Below are positions 48,362-58,180 of a DNA stretch of 64,000 nt, in pieces. Under the pieces are notes generated by a model. The model saw nothing but the letters and a program-made list of their open reading frames with translations, was not told the DNA's origin and made no database searches. Positions within the stretch are counted from its first letter, which is position 1; each line of letters begins with the position of its first letter. The stretch spans positions 1 to 64,000 of the forward strand of contig NZ_BMKL01000001.1 in the NCBI RefSeq assembly GCF_014644315.1, read 5' to 3'. Position numbers and translations under genes: made by a program. Origin of the DNA: Tsuneonella deserti. Lineage in GTDB: Bacteria > Pseudomonadota > Alphaproteobacteria > Sphingomonadales > Sphingomonadaceae.

Positions 48362-49804
48362 TCACGGGGAGCGCGTGGCGCGGGAGTGTAGTTCGCCGCT
48401 CCCACTCGACAACTGCCTGCTCGCACTTTCCAGTTTGTCAGCCGCGTCCGGAAACCCTCGATGGCGTAACATATCTACTAGGCTATAGCAGGCGTCTTCG
48501 AGAACTTGGGTGAAAACATGGTCTCCAAGAGCTGTTAGCGATCGAAGGGTGATATCAGCCGCCCGCGATCCGAGCTCTCGAGGGTCCTGAGAGGCTGTGA
48601 ACGCAAGCGCATGATAGGCGGCGGCGAGCGTTTGATGCTGCATCGATTCCGAAGCGACAACTGTCAGGGACTCGAGCCCATCCAGCAGCCTGCGAAAGAC
48701 ATTGTCGGTGTATATGACAGGGAAGCCCACAACGCTGCGGGACTGGCGCTTCGCATCAAGCGCGAACCATTCTCCTACAAGATCTTGCAAGCTCAGACAC
48801 GCTAATATTCCCGGTTGAGGATTGGATTTCGCGGTCGAAGTCGAAGTCCAGCCGACCGTCACCAGCTGCTCGATGCCGTAAGCCGGGTCGGTATCCAAGT
48901 CTCGCTGATCGTCCAGGCGGATCGCCGCGAGAAGTTTGTCTGCAGCCCTGTCAGTGAAGCCACCCTGTGCACGGCGTAACTCCAGCACGTATTCTCCCCG
49001 ACTTACATAATCACCGATCGACGGCAATATACCTACCGCCTCGGCCCCTTCTTTTCGCGCTTGACGCGCCAGCATTTCGACGTCGATCCGGGTCACATAC
49101 CCACTGTCCTTGGATGGGACACGAGCGCGCGGCAGCACGATCGCGGATTCTGGGAAATGCTCCCAGGTATGCTCGAGCATCTTCCCTTGGTCGGATCGAG
49201 CACGCCGAGTGTGCTGTAAGATGCTTTTCACGATCATGACCGGGCGCATCTGATCGATCGTGGAGTAAATAAGTATGATGAGCAGAAATAGCGCCACGAC
49301 GGTCAGAGCGAACGCCATCATCGCACCATAAACCGGCGTATAATCTGGGTGAACGGCCGCAAGGATGACTAGGCAATACAGGGCGAGACCCACGAAGAAC
49401 CCAAAGAAAACCTGGTTTGCTCTGCGGCGTAGAAACTGATCGTACACTTGGCTTGTCAGCGCTGCGGCGCCCTGCTGAACTGCTACAAGCAAAAGCGAAA
49501 AGGTGATCGACGTGACCGTGATGATCGCACTCGCGATAGTCCCGAGCAGGGTCTGAACCGATTCATGCGACCCAGGCAAGATGGACGGCCATCCATGCTT
49601 GATCCGCATGCTATCGAGCCAAATGACGGCCACAGACAGTGCGAGAAACGCCGCGATAACGAGTGTCGGGATCGTCAGGAACTCGGAGAATGCGCGTCGG
49701 ACACTCGCGTACAAGTGCGACAAGCGCCCTCTTGCCTTATTGTCCTCGCGGTCCTCCACTTTGCGCAGCGTCTGTGAATTGAGCAATCTCTGCAATTCGT
49801 CCAT
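48362..49804 (-). CDS. DUF2254 family membrane protein
   Basis: A 480-residue protein with four N-terminal membrane helices ('TLVIAAFLALSVAVIWLD', 'IASAIITVTSITFSLLLVAV', 'FFGFFVGLALYCLVILAAV', 'MMAFALTVVALFLLIILIY') and a soluble C-terminal region. 'RRANQVFFGFF' and 'LARQARKEGAEAVGILPSIG' are typical of the DUF2254 family, whose function is unknown. GAGG precedes the ATG. It is convergent with the DUF2238-like gene and divergent from the glucose dehydrogenase gene. Confidence 0.83.
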   Translation of the reverse strand: MDELQRLLNSQTLRKVEDREDNKARGRLSHLYASVRRAFSEFLTIPTLVIAAFLALSVAVIWLDSMRIKHGWPSILPGSHESVQTLLGTIASAIITVTSITFSLLLVAVQQGAAALTSQVYDQFLRRRANQVFFGFFVGLALYCLVILAAVHPDYTPVYGAMMAFALTVVALFLLIILIYSTIDQMRPVMIVKSILQHTRRARSDQGKMLEHTWEHFPESAIVLPRARVPSKDSGYVTRIDVEMLARQARKEGAEAVGILPSIGDYVSRGEYVLELRRAQGGFTDRAADKLLAAIRLDDQRDLDTDPAYGIEQLVTVGWTSTSTAKSNPQPGILACLSLQDLVGEWFALDAKRQSRSVVGFPVIYTDNVFRRLLDGLESLTVVASESMQHQTLAAAYHALAFTASQDPRELGSRAADITLRSLTALGDHVFTQVLEDACYSLVDMLRHRGFPDAADKLESASRQLSSGSGELHSRATRSP

Positions 49805-49957
49805 GTCGCCTCGCTATAGCTTGACCGAACAGCAAACTGACGGGCGAGCGACCCGCTGTCAAAATGCCTCCCTCCCTCCGATCGCTAAAGTTTGCAGGTG
49901 GGCGGCGCTTTCGGAACGTCACCATTGCAGGCTCGTTCGCTCCTCAAGGGGCTAGCA

Positions 49958-52372
49958 ATGCAAGAAAATCAACACAGATCGATCCTGCCGTCCATTCTGG
50001 CCGCGCTACTCGCGCTCATGGGGGCCGCGCTCGTCGTTGGAGGCGTATGGCTCGTATCCAGGGGCGGATCTGCGTATTACGCCATCGCCGGCGCGGCGCT
50101 GCTCGCGAACGGGTTGCTGATGTGGCGTCGGCGCCCGGCCGCGTTGTGGCTTTACTCCGTCATTCTGCTTGCCACGATGGCGTGGGCGGTGTGGGAGGTC
50201 GGACTCGATTTCTGGCAACTGGCGCCGCGAGGCGACATTCTCGTGCCACTTGGTCTGGTCATGCTGCTCCCCTGGGTCGTGCGCCCGCTCAGTCGGACGC
50301 GGAGCTGGCCCGGTCCGGCATGGCCGCTAGTCGGAGCGCTGGGCATTGCGGTGGTCGTCGGGATTGCCGCGCTCGCTCACGACGAACATCGCCTCGAGGG
50401 ACGCATCGCTGCCGCACCCCGCGCGCCGGTCGCGCTCGATCCGCTGCTCGCCGCAGGCGACTGGCCGGCGTACGGAGGCTCGCTCAGGGGCAACCGGTAT
50501 TCGCCGCTCACTCAGATAACTCCGGCGAATGTCGGCGGCCTCGAGCAGGTCTGGCGCTTCGAGACCGGCGACACAAAGACCGGTAGCGATCCCGACGAGT
50601 TCACGTACGAGGTGACTCCTATCAAGGTGGGCAACCTGCTGTACGTCTGTACCCCGCATAACCTGGTGATCGCGCTCGACGCAGAGACTGGCAGGCAGGT
50701 GTGGCGGTTCGATCCCAAAATCAGGGCGTCGAAAGACATGCAGCACCTCACCTGCCGCGGAGTTTCGTATCATGCGGAGGATGCCGTCGCTGAGCAGGCC
50801 TCCGGCACCGATTGCGCACAGCGCATCATCATGGGGACTAACGACGCGCGCCTGATCGCGCTCAATGCGCTCACTGGCCGTCCATGCGCCGGTTTCGGGA
50901 ACAACGGGCAGGTTGACGTCTGGCCGGGTCAGGCGGGGCAGGAGCGGGGGTGGTGGCAGATCACCTCGCCGCCGGTTGTCACCCGCGATCTGATCATCTT
51001 TGGCGGAGCGGTATTCGACAACAAGTCTACCTTCATGCCTTCGGGCGTCATCCGCGCTTATGACGTGCGCACGGGCTCGCCGGTGTGGGCGTTCGATCCG
51101 GGCAATCCAGGCAAAACTTCGCCGCGGGGGACCGAGGGCAGCTTCGTGCCCTCGTCACCCAATAGCTGGTCGATGGCAGCGGCGGACGAGGAACTAGGCC
51201 TCGTCTACGTGCCCATGGGGATGGCGGCCATCGACCAATGGGGTGGCCGGCGCACGCCCGCGACGGAACGCTTCGCCACCTCGGTGCTCGCGCTAGATAT
51301 CGCGAGCGGACAGCTACGGTGGGTGTTCCAGACCGTCCATCACGATCTTTGGGACATGGACGTCCCGGCCCAACCGTCACTCGTGGACCTCACGCTGCCG
51401 GGCCGTGGGCGGGTACCTGCATTGGTGCAATCGACCAAGACCGGCGACATCTACGTGCTCGACCGCCGGACCGGCCAGCCGGTCTTTCCGGTCGAGGAGC
51501 GCCGCGTCCCGGGCGGCGCTCCTCCCGGGGACCGGCTATCTCCCACTCAGCCATTTTCCTCGGTCAGCTTTATGCCGAAGGAGAACGCGAGCGAAGCGGG
51601 CATGTGGGGCGCGACGATGTTCGACCAGCTCGCCTGCCGGATCAAGTTCAAAGGCTTGCGCTACGAAGGTCCCTACACCCCGCCGTCGCTTCAGGGAACG
51701 CTAGTGTACCCAGGCAATTTCGGAGTGATGGATTGGGGCGGCATGGCCATCGACCCCCAGCGGATGATTGCCTTTGCCCATCCCAACTACATTGCCTTCG
51801 TCGACAGGCTGATTCCCAGTGGCCCCGTTGCGCCTAGGTTCAGGGCACATGGCGACAAGCCGCCGACGCCGGCCGACCAGAACGACGAGCCCTCGTCGGC
51901 CAGCGTCGCGGGATACAACCCCAACACGGGCGCGCCTTTCGCTGTCGCGCTGAACCCGTTCCTGTCCCCGCTTGGGCTGCCCTGCCAATCGCCGCCCTGG
52001 GGCTACGTGGCGGGCCTCGACCTCTCGAGCGGAAAGGTCACCTGGAAGCATCGCAACGGCACTATCCGCGATCAGAGCCCCGTTCCCGTGCCGATCGAGC
52101 TCGGCGTGCCGTCGCTCGGGGGACCGATGGTCATGGCCGGCGGGGTGGCATTTCTGGGTTCCGCCCTCGATTACTACCTGCGCGCCTACGATACCGAGAC
52201 GGGCGAGGAGCTCTGGAAAGCGCGCCTGCCCGCAGGCGGCCAGGCAAGTCCGATGAGCTACTGGTCTAAAGCCAGCGGCCGCCAGTTCGTGGTCATCGCT
52301 GCCGGGGGGCATGGCTCGCTCGGGACGCGCAAGGGAGACAGCATCGTGGCCTATGCGTTGCGACAGGAATAG
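49958..52372 (+). CDS. gcd: Membrane-bound PQQ-dependent glucose dehydrogenase
   Basis: An 804-residue quinoprotein, close to the ~800 residues of E. coli Gcd. Five N-terminal membrane helices (about 8-140) anchor it and bind ubiquinone. The rest is an eight-bladed PQQ propeller with typical repeats ('DWPAYGGSLRGNRYSPLTQI', 'VWAFDPGNPGKTSPRG', 'VFQTVHHDLWDMDVPAQPSL', 'GVMDWGGMAIDP'). It oxidises glucose or related aldoses to the lactone in the periplasm and feeds electrons to the respiratory chain. The ATG at 49958 with AAGGGG is preferred to a start 22 codons upstream. No PQQ biosynthesis genes are present here. Confidence 0.91.
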   Translation: MQENQHRSILPSILAALLALMGAALVVGGVWLVSRGGSAYYAIAGAALLANGLLMWRRRPAALWLYSVILLATMAWAVWEVGLDFWQLAPRGDILVPLGLVMLLPWVVRPLSRTRSWPGPAWPLVGALGIAVVVGIAALAHDEHRLEGRIAAAPRAPVALDPLLAAGDWPAYGGSLRGNRYSPLTQITPANVGGLEQVWRFETGDTKTGSDPDEFTYEVTPIKVGNLLYVCTPHNLVIALDAETGRQVWRFDPKIRASKDMQHLTCRGVSYHAEDAVAEQASGTDCAQRIIMGTNDARLIALNALTGRPCAGFGNNGQVDVWPGQAGQERGWWQITSPPVVTRDLIIFGGAVFDNKSTFMPSGVIRAYDVRTGSPVWAFDPGNPGKTSPRGTEGSFVPSSPNSWSMAAADEELGLVYVPMGMAAIDQWGGRRTPATERFATSVLALDIASGQLRWVFQTVHHDLWDMDVPAQPSLVDLTLPGRGRVPALVQSTKTGDIYVLDRRTGQPVFPVEERRVPGGAPPGDRLSPTQPFSSVSFMPKENASEAGMWGATMFDQLACRIKFKGLRYEGPYTPPSLQGTLVYPGNFGVMDWGGMAIDPQRMIAFAHPNYIAFVDRLIPSGPVAPRFRAHGDKPPTPADQNDEPSSASVAGYNPNTGAPFAVALNPFLSPLGLPCQSPPWGYVAGLDLSSGKVTWKHRNGTIRDQSPVPVPIELGVPSLGGPMVMAGGVAFLGSALDYYLRAYDTETGEELWKARLPAGGQASPMSYWSKASGRQFVVIAAGGHGSLGTRKGDSIVAYALRQE

Positions 52373-52958
52373 TCCAGCCTTCGGCAGGCGGAATGGTCAA
52401 GTGAGATCAAGAGAGTGGCAGGCGGTCGCTTTTAGAGGCGGCGTCCACTTTGACGGCGTGGGAACACCTTGGGTTCATTGATTGAAGAAGCTGGGTCCTC
52501 GCCAATTCTCCCTGTCTCGATGGATGAAAACGCGGAACGTCTGGTTGCGCGCGCTCGATCACGCCTTTGAGGCGGTGTCTCTTCTGTTTGAACATGTCGG
52601 GGCAAGGCAGGACTAACCGATGCTTGGTCTGCTTTCGGGCAAATTGAAGCTGGCATGGTATGTCCGATAAGAGGGCGCATAGCTGACTGGCAGCTTCTGG
52701 GCCGGGTTCGGAAGTTAGAGGTTGCGCCGTTTGCGGATAGTCCGCCCTGTTTTCCATTCAGCCGATGCAGCCACGGCGCTTGCGAACTGAGACGCATTAT
52801 TGCCCTCGGATGCGTTGGTGCTGTCGAGCAGGCTTTGGAGGGTGAGAACCTAAATGGCGATGCGGCAGGATCGCTGCAGCAGCCCTCTGTGCTGGTCGTG
52901 CTAGTCAGGAATGATGCGCGGGCCCGCTTGGTATCGCGGTAAGTTTCTTCTGCTATTA
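52373..52958. other. Intergenic stretch without a supported gene
   Basis: Nearly 590 bases between the glucose dehydrogenase and the CHASE3 kinase. A 116-codon minus-strand frame exists, but it matches no family I know and has no ribosome-binding site. Base use is less GC-rich than in coding parts. I see no insertion-sequence ends. Confidence 0.5.
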
Positions 52959-55088
52959 ATGGGCCTTATGCGAGATTTGAAAAAACTCCAGCGCGCGCTG
53001 GTGACCCTAGTTTTCCTGGCCGTGCCCCTCGCGCTCGTCGGAATGTTTGTGCTGGTCCAACAAGAGTTCCAGCAGACCCGGTCCCTGAGGGCTTCGGTGG
53101 AGCAATCGGCCGCGGCGCGCCGCTACCTGGTGGAGGTGCTGTCCCAGCACCAGGACATCGAAAGCGGCCAGCGCGGTTTCGTCCTTACGGGCGACCGCGC
53201 CTTTCTCCAGCCCTATGACGACGGGCGCGCACGAGCCCGGCTGCTGTTGGCAAGCAGCCCTTCGCTAAGCGAGAGGGCCCCTGCTTTGGCGCTTGATCTG
53301 CGGCGACTGCACGATCTGTCGCGCGCCAAGATCGCCTTTGCCGACAAGACTGTTGCCCTGGTCGAGAACGGCGATCTGGCAGGCGCACGCGGAATGATTG
53401 CGGCAGGCGAAGGCAAGCGGCTGATGGATGCCTTGCGGACGACGATCGCGACCCTCGGTTCTCGGGAGGAGGCACATCTGGCGCAACTGACAAGCGCCCG
53501 CGACCACAACCGGATGATCCTGGAGCGGACTATCAATCTCACGCTGGGAGCGCTTGCGCTTATCCTGACGGCGCTAACTTACGTCATATGGCGCACCTTG
53601 CGGCACCGACAGGTAGCCATCCTCCGAGTGAAGGGGTTGAGCGACCGTCATCGCGCGATCCTAAACAGCGCGGTCGACGGCATGATGGTGCTCGACGAAA
53701 TGGGGACCATACGCGAAGCCAACCCAAGCGTGAGTCGCCTGTTTGGCTACCGCAGCGATGATCTGGTCGGGATGCATAATACGGCGCTGATGGCCAATCC
53801 CCCCACGCTCGAGGACAGCAACGCATGGCTGCGATCCCTGGATTCGACCGGCGTCGGGTTCGGCGGGCGCCAGGATTTCATTGGCCGCCGCGCCGATGGC
53901 ACCACTCTTGCGACGGATGTATCGGTTGCCCGCTTCGACGATGATGGCCGACCATGTTACGTCGCGGTGGTGCGCGACGTGACAGAGCGCAAGCGGATCG
54001 AGCAGATGAAGACCGAGTTCGTCTCGACCGTCAGCCATGAACTGCGCACGCCGCTGACGTCCATCGGCGGATCGCTGGGCCTGCTGGCGGCCGGCGCCGC
54101 GGGCCCGCTGGGGGACAAGGCAGCGCGCTTGGTGTCGATCGCGCACAGCAACTGCGAACGCCTCGTGCGCCTCATCAACGACATCCTCGACATCGAGAAG
54201 ATCGAATCGGGCAAGATGCAGTTCGACCGAAGGCGGATGTCCCTTGGTCCGCTCGTCGAGCGGACGGTGGGGGCCAATGCGGCGTTTGGCGATGCGCACG
54301 CGGTCAGGATGCATACGCACATGCCGCCATGGCCGATCGCAGTGCTGGGCGATCCGGACCGGCTTGAGCAACTGCTCACCAATCTCCTCTCGAACGCCAT
54401 CAAGCATTCGCCCGAAGGCGGAACGGTGGACGTGCGGGTCGAAGCGGCCGGCGGCACCGCGCGGATCGACGTGAGCGACCGCGGCGCGGGCGTTCCGGCC
54501 GACTTCCGCCACCGGATTTTCCGCAAGTTCGCGATGGCCGATAGCTCGGACAGCCGCGGGCGCGGCGGGACCGGTCTGGGTCTCGCCATCTCGCGCGAGA
54601 TCGCCGAGCGGCACGATGGATCGATCAGCTTCATCGACCGGGAGGGCGGGGGGACGACTTTCTCCGTCGAGTTGCCGATGGCCGACTGCCTCGATGTCGC
54701 ATCCGGCCCCGACCAGGACTCCCAACTTCCGGTGCTGCTCCATCTCGACGACGATCACGATTGCCTGTCGGTAATCGCGAGCGCGTTCGCCGGCCGAGCC
54801 TCGGTGGTCTCGGTATCCTCCGTCTCAGAGGCCAAGCGAGCGATCGCCGCCAAGACGTTCGCGGGCGTCATCGTCGATGTGGTCGTGCCGCCCCTAAGCG
54901 GGCTCGACCTGGTGCCCGACTTGCGCTCCGCCGCGCCCGGTCTGCCGATCGTGGTGTTCACCGCGCTGGACGATGCGCCACAGGCAGCCGAAGTCGACGC
55001 CGTGCTGGTCAAGGGCCGCACCTCGTTCTCCACCCTTGTTGAGACGATGATGGCCCTGGTGGGCCGCGCCGCACGGGAGGCTGCATGA
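52959..55088 (+). CDS. CHASE3-PAS hybrid histidine kinase
   Basis: A 709-residue membrane kinase: TM1 (about 12-35, 'LVTLVFLAVPLALVGMFVLV'), a CHASE3 sensor (about 38-180, 'QHQDIESGQRGFVLTGDRAF'), TM2 (about 185-208), PAS (about 225-340), HisKA with H360 in 'FVSTVSHELRTPL', HATPase ('NLLSNAIKHSPEGG', 'GRGGTGLGLAISREIAE') and a C-terminal receiver with D640 in 'GVIVDVVVPPLSGLD'. It autophosphorylates and relays through its own receiver. It is coupled to a receiver gene (ATGA), then an Hpt gene: a full phosphorelay. ATG 52959 or 52968 are both possible starts. Confidence 0.88.
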   Translation: MGLMRDLKKLQRALVTLVFLAVPLALVGMFVLVQQEFQQTRSLRASVEQSAAARRYLVEVLSQHQDIESGQRGFVLTGDRAFLQPYDDGRARARLLLASSPSLSERAPALALDLRRLHDLSRAKIAFADKTVALVENGDLAGARGMIAAGEGKRLMDALRTTIATLGSREEAHLAQLTSARDHNRMILERTINLTLGALALILTALTYVIWRTLRHRQVAILRVKGLSDRHRAILNSAVDGMMVLDEMGTIREANPSVSRLFGYRSDDLVGMHNTALMANPPTLEDSNAWLRSLDSTGVGFGGRQDFIGRRADGTTLATDVSVARFDDDGRPCYVAVVRDVTERKRIEQMKTEFVSTVSHELRTPLTSIGGSLGLLAAGAAGPLGDKAARLVSIAHSNCERLVRLINDILDIEKIESGKMQFDRRRMSLGPLVERTVGANAAFGDAHAVRMHTHMPPWPIAVLGDPDRLEQLLTNLLSNAIKHSPEGGTVDVRVEAAGGTARIDVSDRGAGVPADFRHRIFRKFAMADSSDSRGRGGTGLGLAISREIAERHDGSISFIDREGGGTTFSVELPMADCLDVASGPDQDSQLPVLLHLDDDHDCLSVIASAFAGRASVVSVSSVSEAKRAIAAKTFAGVIVDVVVPPLSGLDLVPDLRSAAPGLPIVVFTALDDAPQAAEVDAVLVKGRTSFSTLVETMMALVGRAAREAA

Positions 55089-55447
55089 TCCGCGTCCTTT
55101 ACGTCGACGACGAGCCGGACATCCGCGAAATTGCCGAAATGGCGCTGTCGCTCGATCCCGAGTTCGACGTGCGGGTCGCGGCGAGCGGCGCCGAGGCCCT
55201 CGCGCAGGCGGCGGAGTGGCAACCCGACCTGGTCCTGCTCGACGTCATGATGCCAGAGATGGACGGCCCGGCGGTGCTCACGCGTCTGCGGCAGGATCCG
55301 GCGACCGCCGCGATCCGCGTCGCCTTCGTCACCGCTCGCGCCCAGCGCAGCGAGATCCAGAACTTCATCACGCTCGACGCGGTCGGCGTGATCGCCAAGC
55401 CGTTCGATCCAATCACGCTCGCGGCGCAGGTCCGCACAATGCTGTGA
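55085..55447 (+). CDS. Single-domain response regulator of the CHASE3 phosphorelay
   Basis: A 120-residue receiver: 'VLYVDDEPDIREIAEM', phosphoacceptor D53 in 'DLVLLDVMMPEMDGP', and 'AFVTARAQ' and 'GVIAKPFDP' for the conserved T and K. There is no output domain. The start overlaps the kinase stop (ATGA) and the stop overlaps the Hpt start (GTGA), so the three proteins are made together. Confidence 0.9.
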   Translation: MIRVLYVDDEPDIREIAEMALSLDPEFDVRVAASGAEALAQAAEWQPDLVLLDVMMPEMDGPAVLTRLRQDPATAAIRVAFVTARAQRSEIQNFITLDAVGVIAKPFDPITLAAQVRTML

Positions 55448-55713
55448 GCGAGGCGCTCAAGGCCAAGCTCGCCGAGCTCGAGCGGCGGTTCGTAGAGCAG
55501 GCCGGCGAGCACCGCCAGGCAATCGCCGGCGCAGTGGCGACGGGTAACCGGCAGGATTTGGCCGAGCGCGCCCACAAGCTGGCCGGCATTGCCGGGATGT
55601 TTGGCCAGCCCGAAATCGGCGCAGCCGCACTGGCGCTGGAAGAGGTGGCCGACAGCGGCAGCGATCCGCAGCCGGCCGCCGCGCGCCTGATCGACCTCCT
55701 CGGAGCACTTTAA
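55444..55713 (+). CDS. Hpt-domain phosphotransfer protein
   Basis: An 89-residue four-helix Hpt protein with phosphorylatable H44 in 'LAERAHKLAGIAGMFG'. The GTG start overlaps the receiver stop (GTGA). It would pass phosphate between the kinase receiver and a final receiver, plausibly the one at 59202-59585 that heads the convergent polysaccharide operon. Its end overlaps the glycosyltransferase gene on the other strand by 4 bases. Confidence 0.84.
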   Translation: MSEALKAKLAELERRFVEQAGEHRQAIAGAVATGNRQDLAERAHKLAGIAGMFGQPEIGAAALALEEVADSGSDPQPAAARLIDLLGAL

Positions 55714-57149
55714 CCGGCGCTCGCGCCGCCGAAGCCCTTGCGGGTCATCGTGCCCCAGCTCTGCTGCTTGCGCAGGAACTGCCACCAGCCCTGCAAGCGC
55801 CAGATGTTGGACAGCTGACGATAGCCGAAGTTCTCGATCACCGCGATCCCCGCCAGCACCGCGATGGCGCGCGCGTGCGGGAACCGCCGCAACTGGATTT
55901 CCTCGAGCACTAAGGTCGCGATGCTGACGAACACCCCGAAGGTGAAGGTCACCGCCAGGAAGGCGAGCAGCCACGGCAGGGCCAGCAGCCCGAGCCCATA
56001 CAGCAGCGGCACCAACACATAGCCGAGCACCTCGACCAACGGCCCCAGGACATCCACCAGCAGGATCTGGCCGAAGCCGAGGAAGCCGATCCGGCCGTAG
56101 CGCGGATTGAAGCACATCGCCTTGTGCTTGGCGAAACACTCGAGCGCGCCACGTTGCCAGCGGCTGCGTTGCCGTCCGAGGACCGCGGCGTCCTCCGGAC
56201 ACTCTGTCCAGCACACGGGCTCCGCGATGAACTCAATGCGGTACGGCTGGCCGCGGTCACGCATGTAGCGGTGCAGCTTGAGCACCAGCTCCATGTCCTC
56301 GCCCACCGTCGCGTGGCTGTATCCGCCCACGTCGACCACGTACTGGCGCCGGAACAGCCCGAACGCTCCCGAGATAACGGTCAGCACCTGCATCTGGCCG
56401 AGCGCGAGCCGCGCCATCAGGAACGCTCGCAGGTATTCCATGATCTGCACGAGCGCCAGGAAGCTGCGCGGCAGGCGGACGTTGACGACCTGCCCGGAAT
56501 CGATCTTGCAGCCGTTCGCAATGCGGATGGTCCCGCCGGCCGCGATCGTCAGCTCGGGCTCGTCGATGAACGGACGAACTACTCGCAGCAGGGCGTCGGG
56601 CTCCAGGATCGAATCCGCGTCGATGGCGCAGAACAGCTCCGTGCGGCAAGTGTTGATACCAGCGTTCAGCGCGTCGGCCTTGCCGCCGTTCTCCTTGTCG
56701 ATAACCAGCAGGCGGGGTAGCGCCGGGCTGGCGTAGAAGCCCCGGATAGGTGCGTTTTGCATCCGGTCGTCCACGTAGCGCTGCACCGGCCGCAGGTCGA
56801 ACGCCGCGATAACCCGTGCCAGCGTATCGTCCTTCGATCCGTCGTTGATCAGCAAGACCTCGAAATTGGGATATTGCAGCGCCAGCAGCGAGCGGACGCT
56901 CTCGACCACCGTTAGCCCTTCGTTGAACGCGGGCGCGAGCACGGAGATCGGCGGGGCCTGATCGGAATAGCGGCGCCAGAGGGTCGCGCCGCGCGGCACC
57001 GGCGGGCGGCTCAATAGCGCCGCGGCTGCGAAAGCCAGCTGTACGATATAGAAGCCGACCTGGAGCAACCCGGTAACGATGACGATGAGCGCGATCACCT
57101 CCGCGGTGCCGACCATCCACGGCGCGGCCCAGGCTGGCGCGGCGATCAT
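55710..57149 (-). CDS. Membrane glycosyltransferase family 2
   Basis: A 479-residue processive-type GT2: an N-terminal membrane helix (about 14-45), a cytoplasmic catalytic domain with 'ISVLAPAFNEGLTVVESV', 'VLLINDGSKDDTLARV', D-x-D in 'LFCAIDADSILEP', 'TVGEDMELVLKLHRYMRD' and Q-x-x-R-W in 'RQRSRWQRG', then three or more C-terminal membrane helices. This architecture is shared by cellulose synthase, PgaC and NodC types that polymerise and export surface polysaccharide. It is last in the operon receiver-YaiO-HEAT-GT2; ATGA couples it to the HEAT protein. The sugar is unknown. Confidence 0.87.
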   Translation of the reverse strand: MIAAPAWAAPWMVGTAEVIALIVIVTGLLQVGFYIVQLAFAAAALLSRPPVPRGATLWRRYSDQAPPISVLAPAFNEGLTVVESVRSLLALQYPNFEVLLINDGSKDDTLARVIAAFDLRPVQRYVDDRMQNAPIRGFYASPALPRLLVIDKENGGKADALNAGINTCRTELFCAIDADSILEPDALLRVVRPFIDEPELTIAAGGTIRIANGCKIDSGQVVNVRLPRSFLALVQIMEYLRAFLMARLALGQMQVLTVISGAFGLFRRQYVVDVGGYSHATVGEDMELVLKLHRYMRDRGQPYRIEFIAEPVCWTECPEDAAVLGRQRSRWQRGALECFAKHKAMCFNPRYGRIGFLGFGQILLVDVLGPLVEVLGYVLVPLLYGLGLLALPWLLAFLAVTFTFGVFVSIATLVLEEIQLRRFPHARAIAVLAGIAVIENFGYRQLSNIWRLQGWWQFLRKQQSWGTMTRKGFGGASAG

Positions 57150-58180
57150 GCGATGCTCCGTTCGGCGAGCGTCGCCTTCGCCGCACTGCGCGCAACGGGC
57201 GCGTCTCCCAAGGCCGCGTGGTGCAGAGCGAGCCGTCCTGTCGAACCAAGCCGGGCGAGCGCCTCGCCCGCGCGCAGGCGTACCCACCACTCGTCGTCGT
57301 CGAGCAGCACGGCGAGTTGGGGCACCGCGGCCTTCAGCGCCGAACGGGCGGCGGCTTCCGCGGCGGAAGCGCGCACACGCCAGTCCGGGCTATCGAGGCC
57401 GGCAAGAATCGCGCCGTGTCCTGCGGGGTGGCCGATCCGTCCCAGCGCGCGAAAGATGCGCGGGCGCAGTTCGCTTTCCTCGTCCGCCGCCTCGGACATC
57501 CACGCGACCAGCAGCGCGTGATCGACCGCGCCGCTTTCAGCCAGCGCATCTGTCGCCGCCAGCTTGACCGCGTCTGGCAACTCGAGGTCGTAGAGCAGCG
57601 CCTCGACCGCGTGCGGATCGGTGCGCGCCAAGTCGCGCATCAGCGAAACCGCGAGTAGCGAATGCTCCGTCGTGCCGATGCCCAGACGGCGGACCAGTTC
57701 GCCAACAGGCGGCGCACGTCCCTCGTGCGCGAGCGCAAGCGCCGCCCCCAGCCGCACATCGGGATTGCGATCGCCAAGCGCGACTTTGGCCACGGCTTCG
57801 GCGTGTTCGGGAAACAGGGCCAGCGCCTCAGCAGCGAGCAGCCTCTCCTGGGGCGCTCGCGCGCGCAGGCGGCGAACGAACTGGTCGGCAGCGCCCGCCG
57901 CCCTTGCCGCCGCAATGAGCGAGTCGCGATCGGACCCCCGGACGAGTTCCGCCAACTCGACCGTCAGCCCTGCGGCCACTTCGCGCGAGAGGCGTGTGCC
58001 GCCGATGCCGACCGTGTCACCGCGCAGCATGGCGGGCAACAGCATGCGCCGCATCGCCTCGCGCCGCCCGGCGCGGCGTCCTCCTACTCCGCGCGCCAGC
58101 AGCAGGCCGCCGACCGCCACCAGCGCCAGCGCGCACAGAAACAGCGAAAACTCCCACAGCGCCTGAAGCGTAGTGATCAA
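57146..58180 (-). CDS. HEAT-repeat membrane-anchored protein
   Basis: A 344-residue protein: an N-terminal membrane helix (about 5-30, 'ALWEFSLFLCALALVAVGGL') and then HEAT-type helical repeats ('DRNPDVRLGAALALAHEG', 'SPDWRVRASAAEAAARSALK', 'DDDEWWVRLRAGEALARLG'). It is probably a scaffold for the glycosyltransferase at the inner membrane. The apparent start is TTG at 58180, overlapping the YaiO stop (TTGA). It ends in ATGA overlap with the GT2 gene. Confidence 0.82.
   Translation of the reverse strand: MITTLQALWEFSLFLCALALVAVGGLLLARGVGGRRAGRREAMRRMLLPAMLRGDTVGIGGTRLSREVAAGLTVELAELVRGSDRDSLIAAARAAGAADQFVRRLRARAPQERLLAAEALALFPEHAEAVAKVALGDRNPDVRLGAALALAHEGRAPPVGELVRRLGIGTTEHSLLAVSLMRDLARTDPHAVEALLYDLELPDAVKLAATDALAESGAVDHALLVAWMSEAADEESELRPRIFRALGRIGHPAGHGAILAGLDSPDWRVRASAAEAAARSALKAAVPQLAVLLDDDEWWVRLRAGEALARLGSTGRLALHHAALGDAPVARSAAKATLAERSIA

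Noticed and set aside
52407..52757. A 116-codon minus-strand frame after the glucose dehydrogenase gene, considered as an insertion-sequence fragment
   Set aside because: No transposase motif or terminal repeats could be found; the composition is consistent with non-coding DNA.
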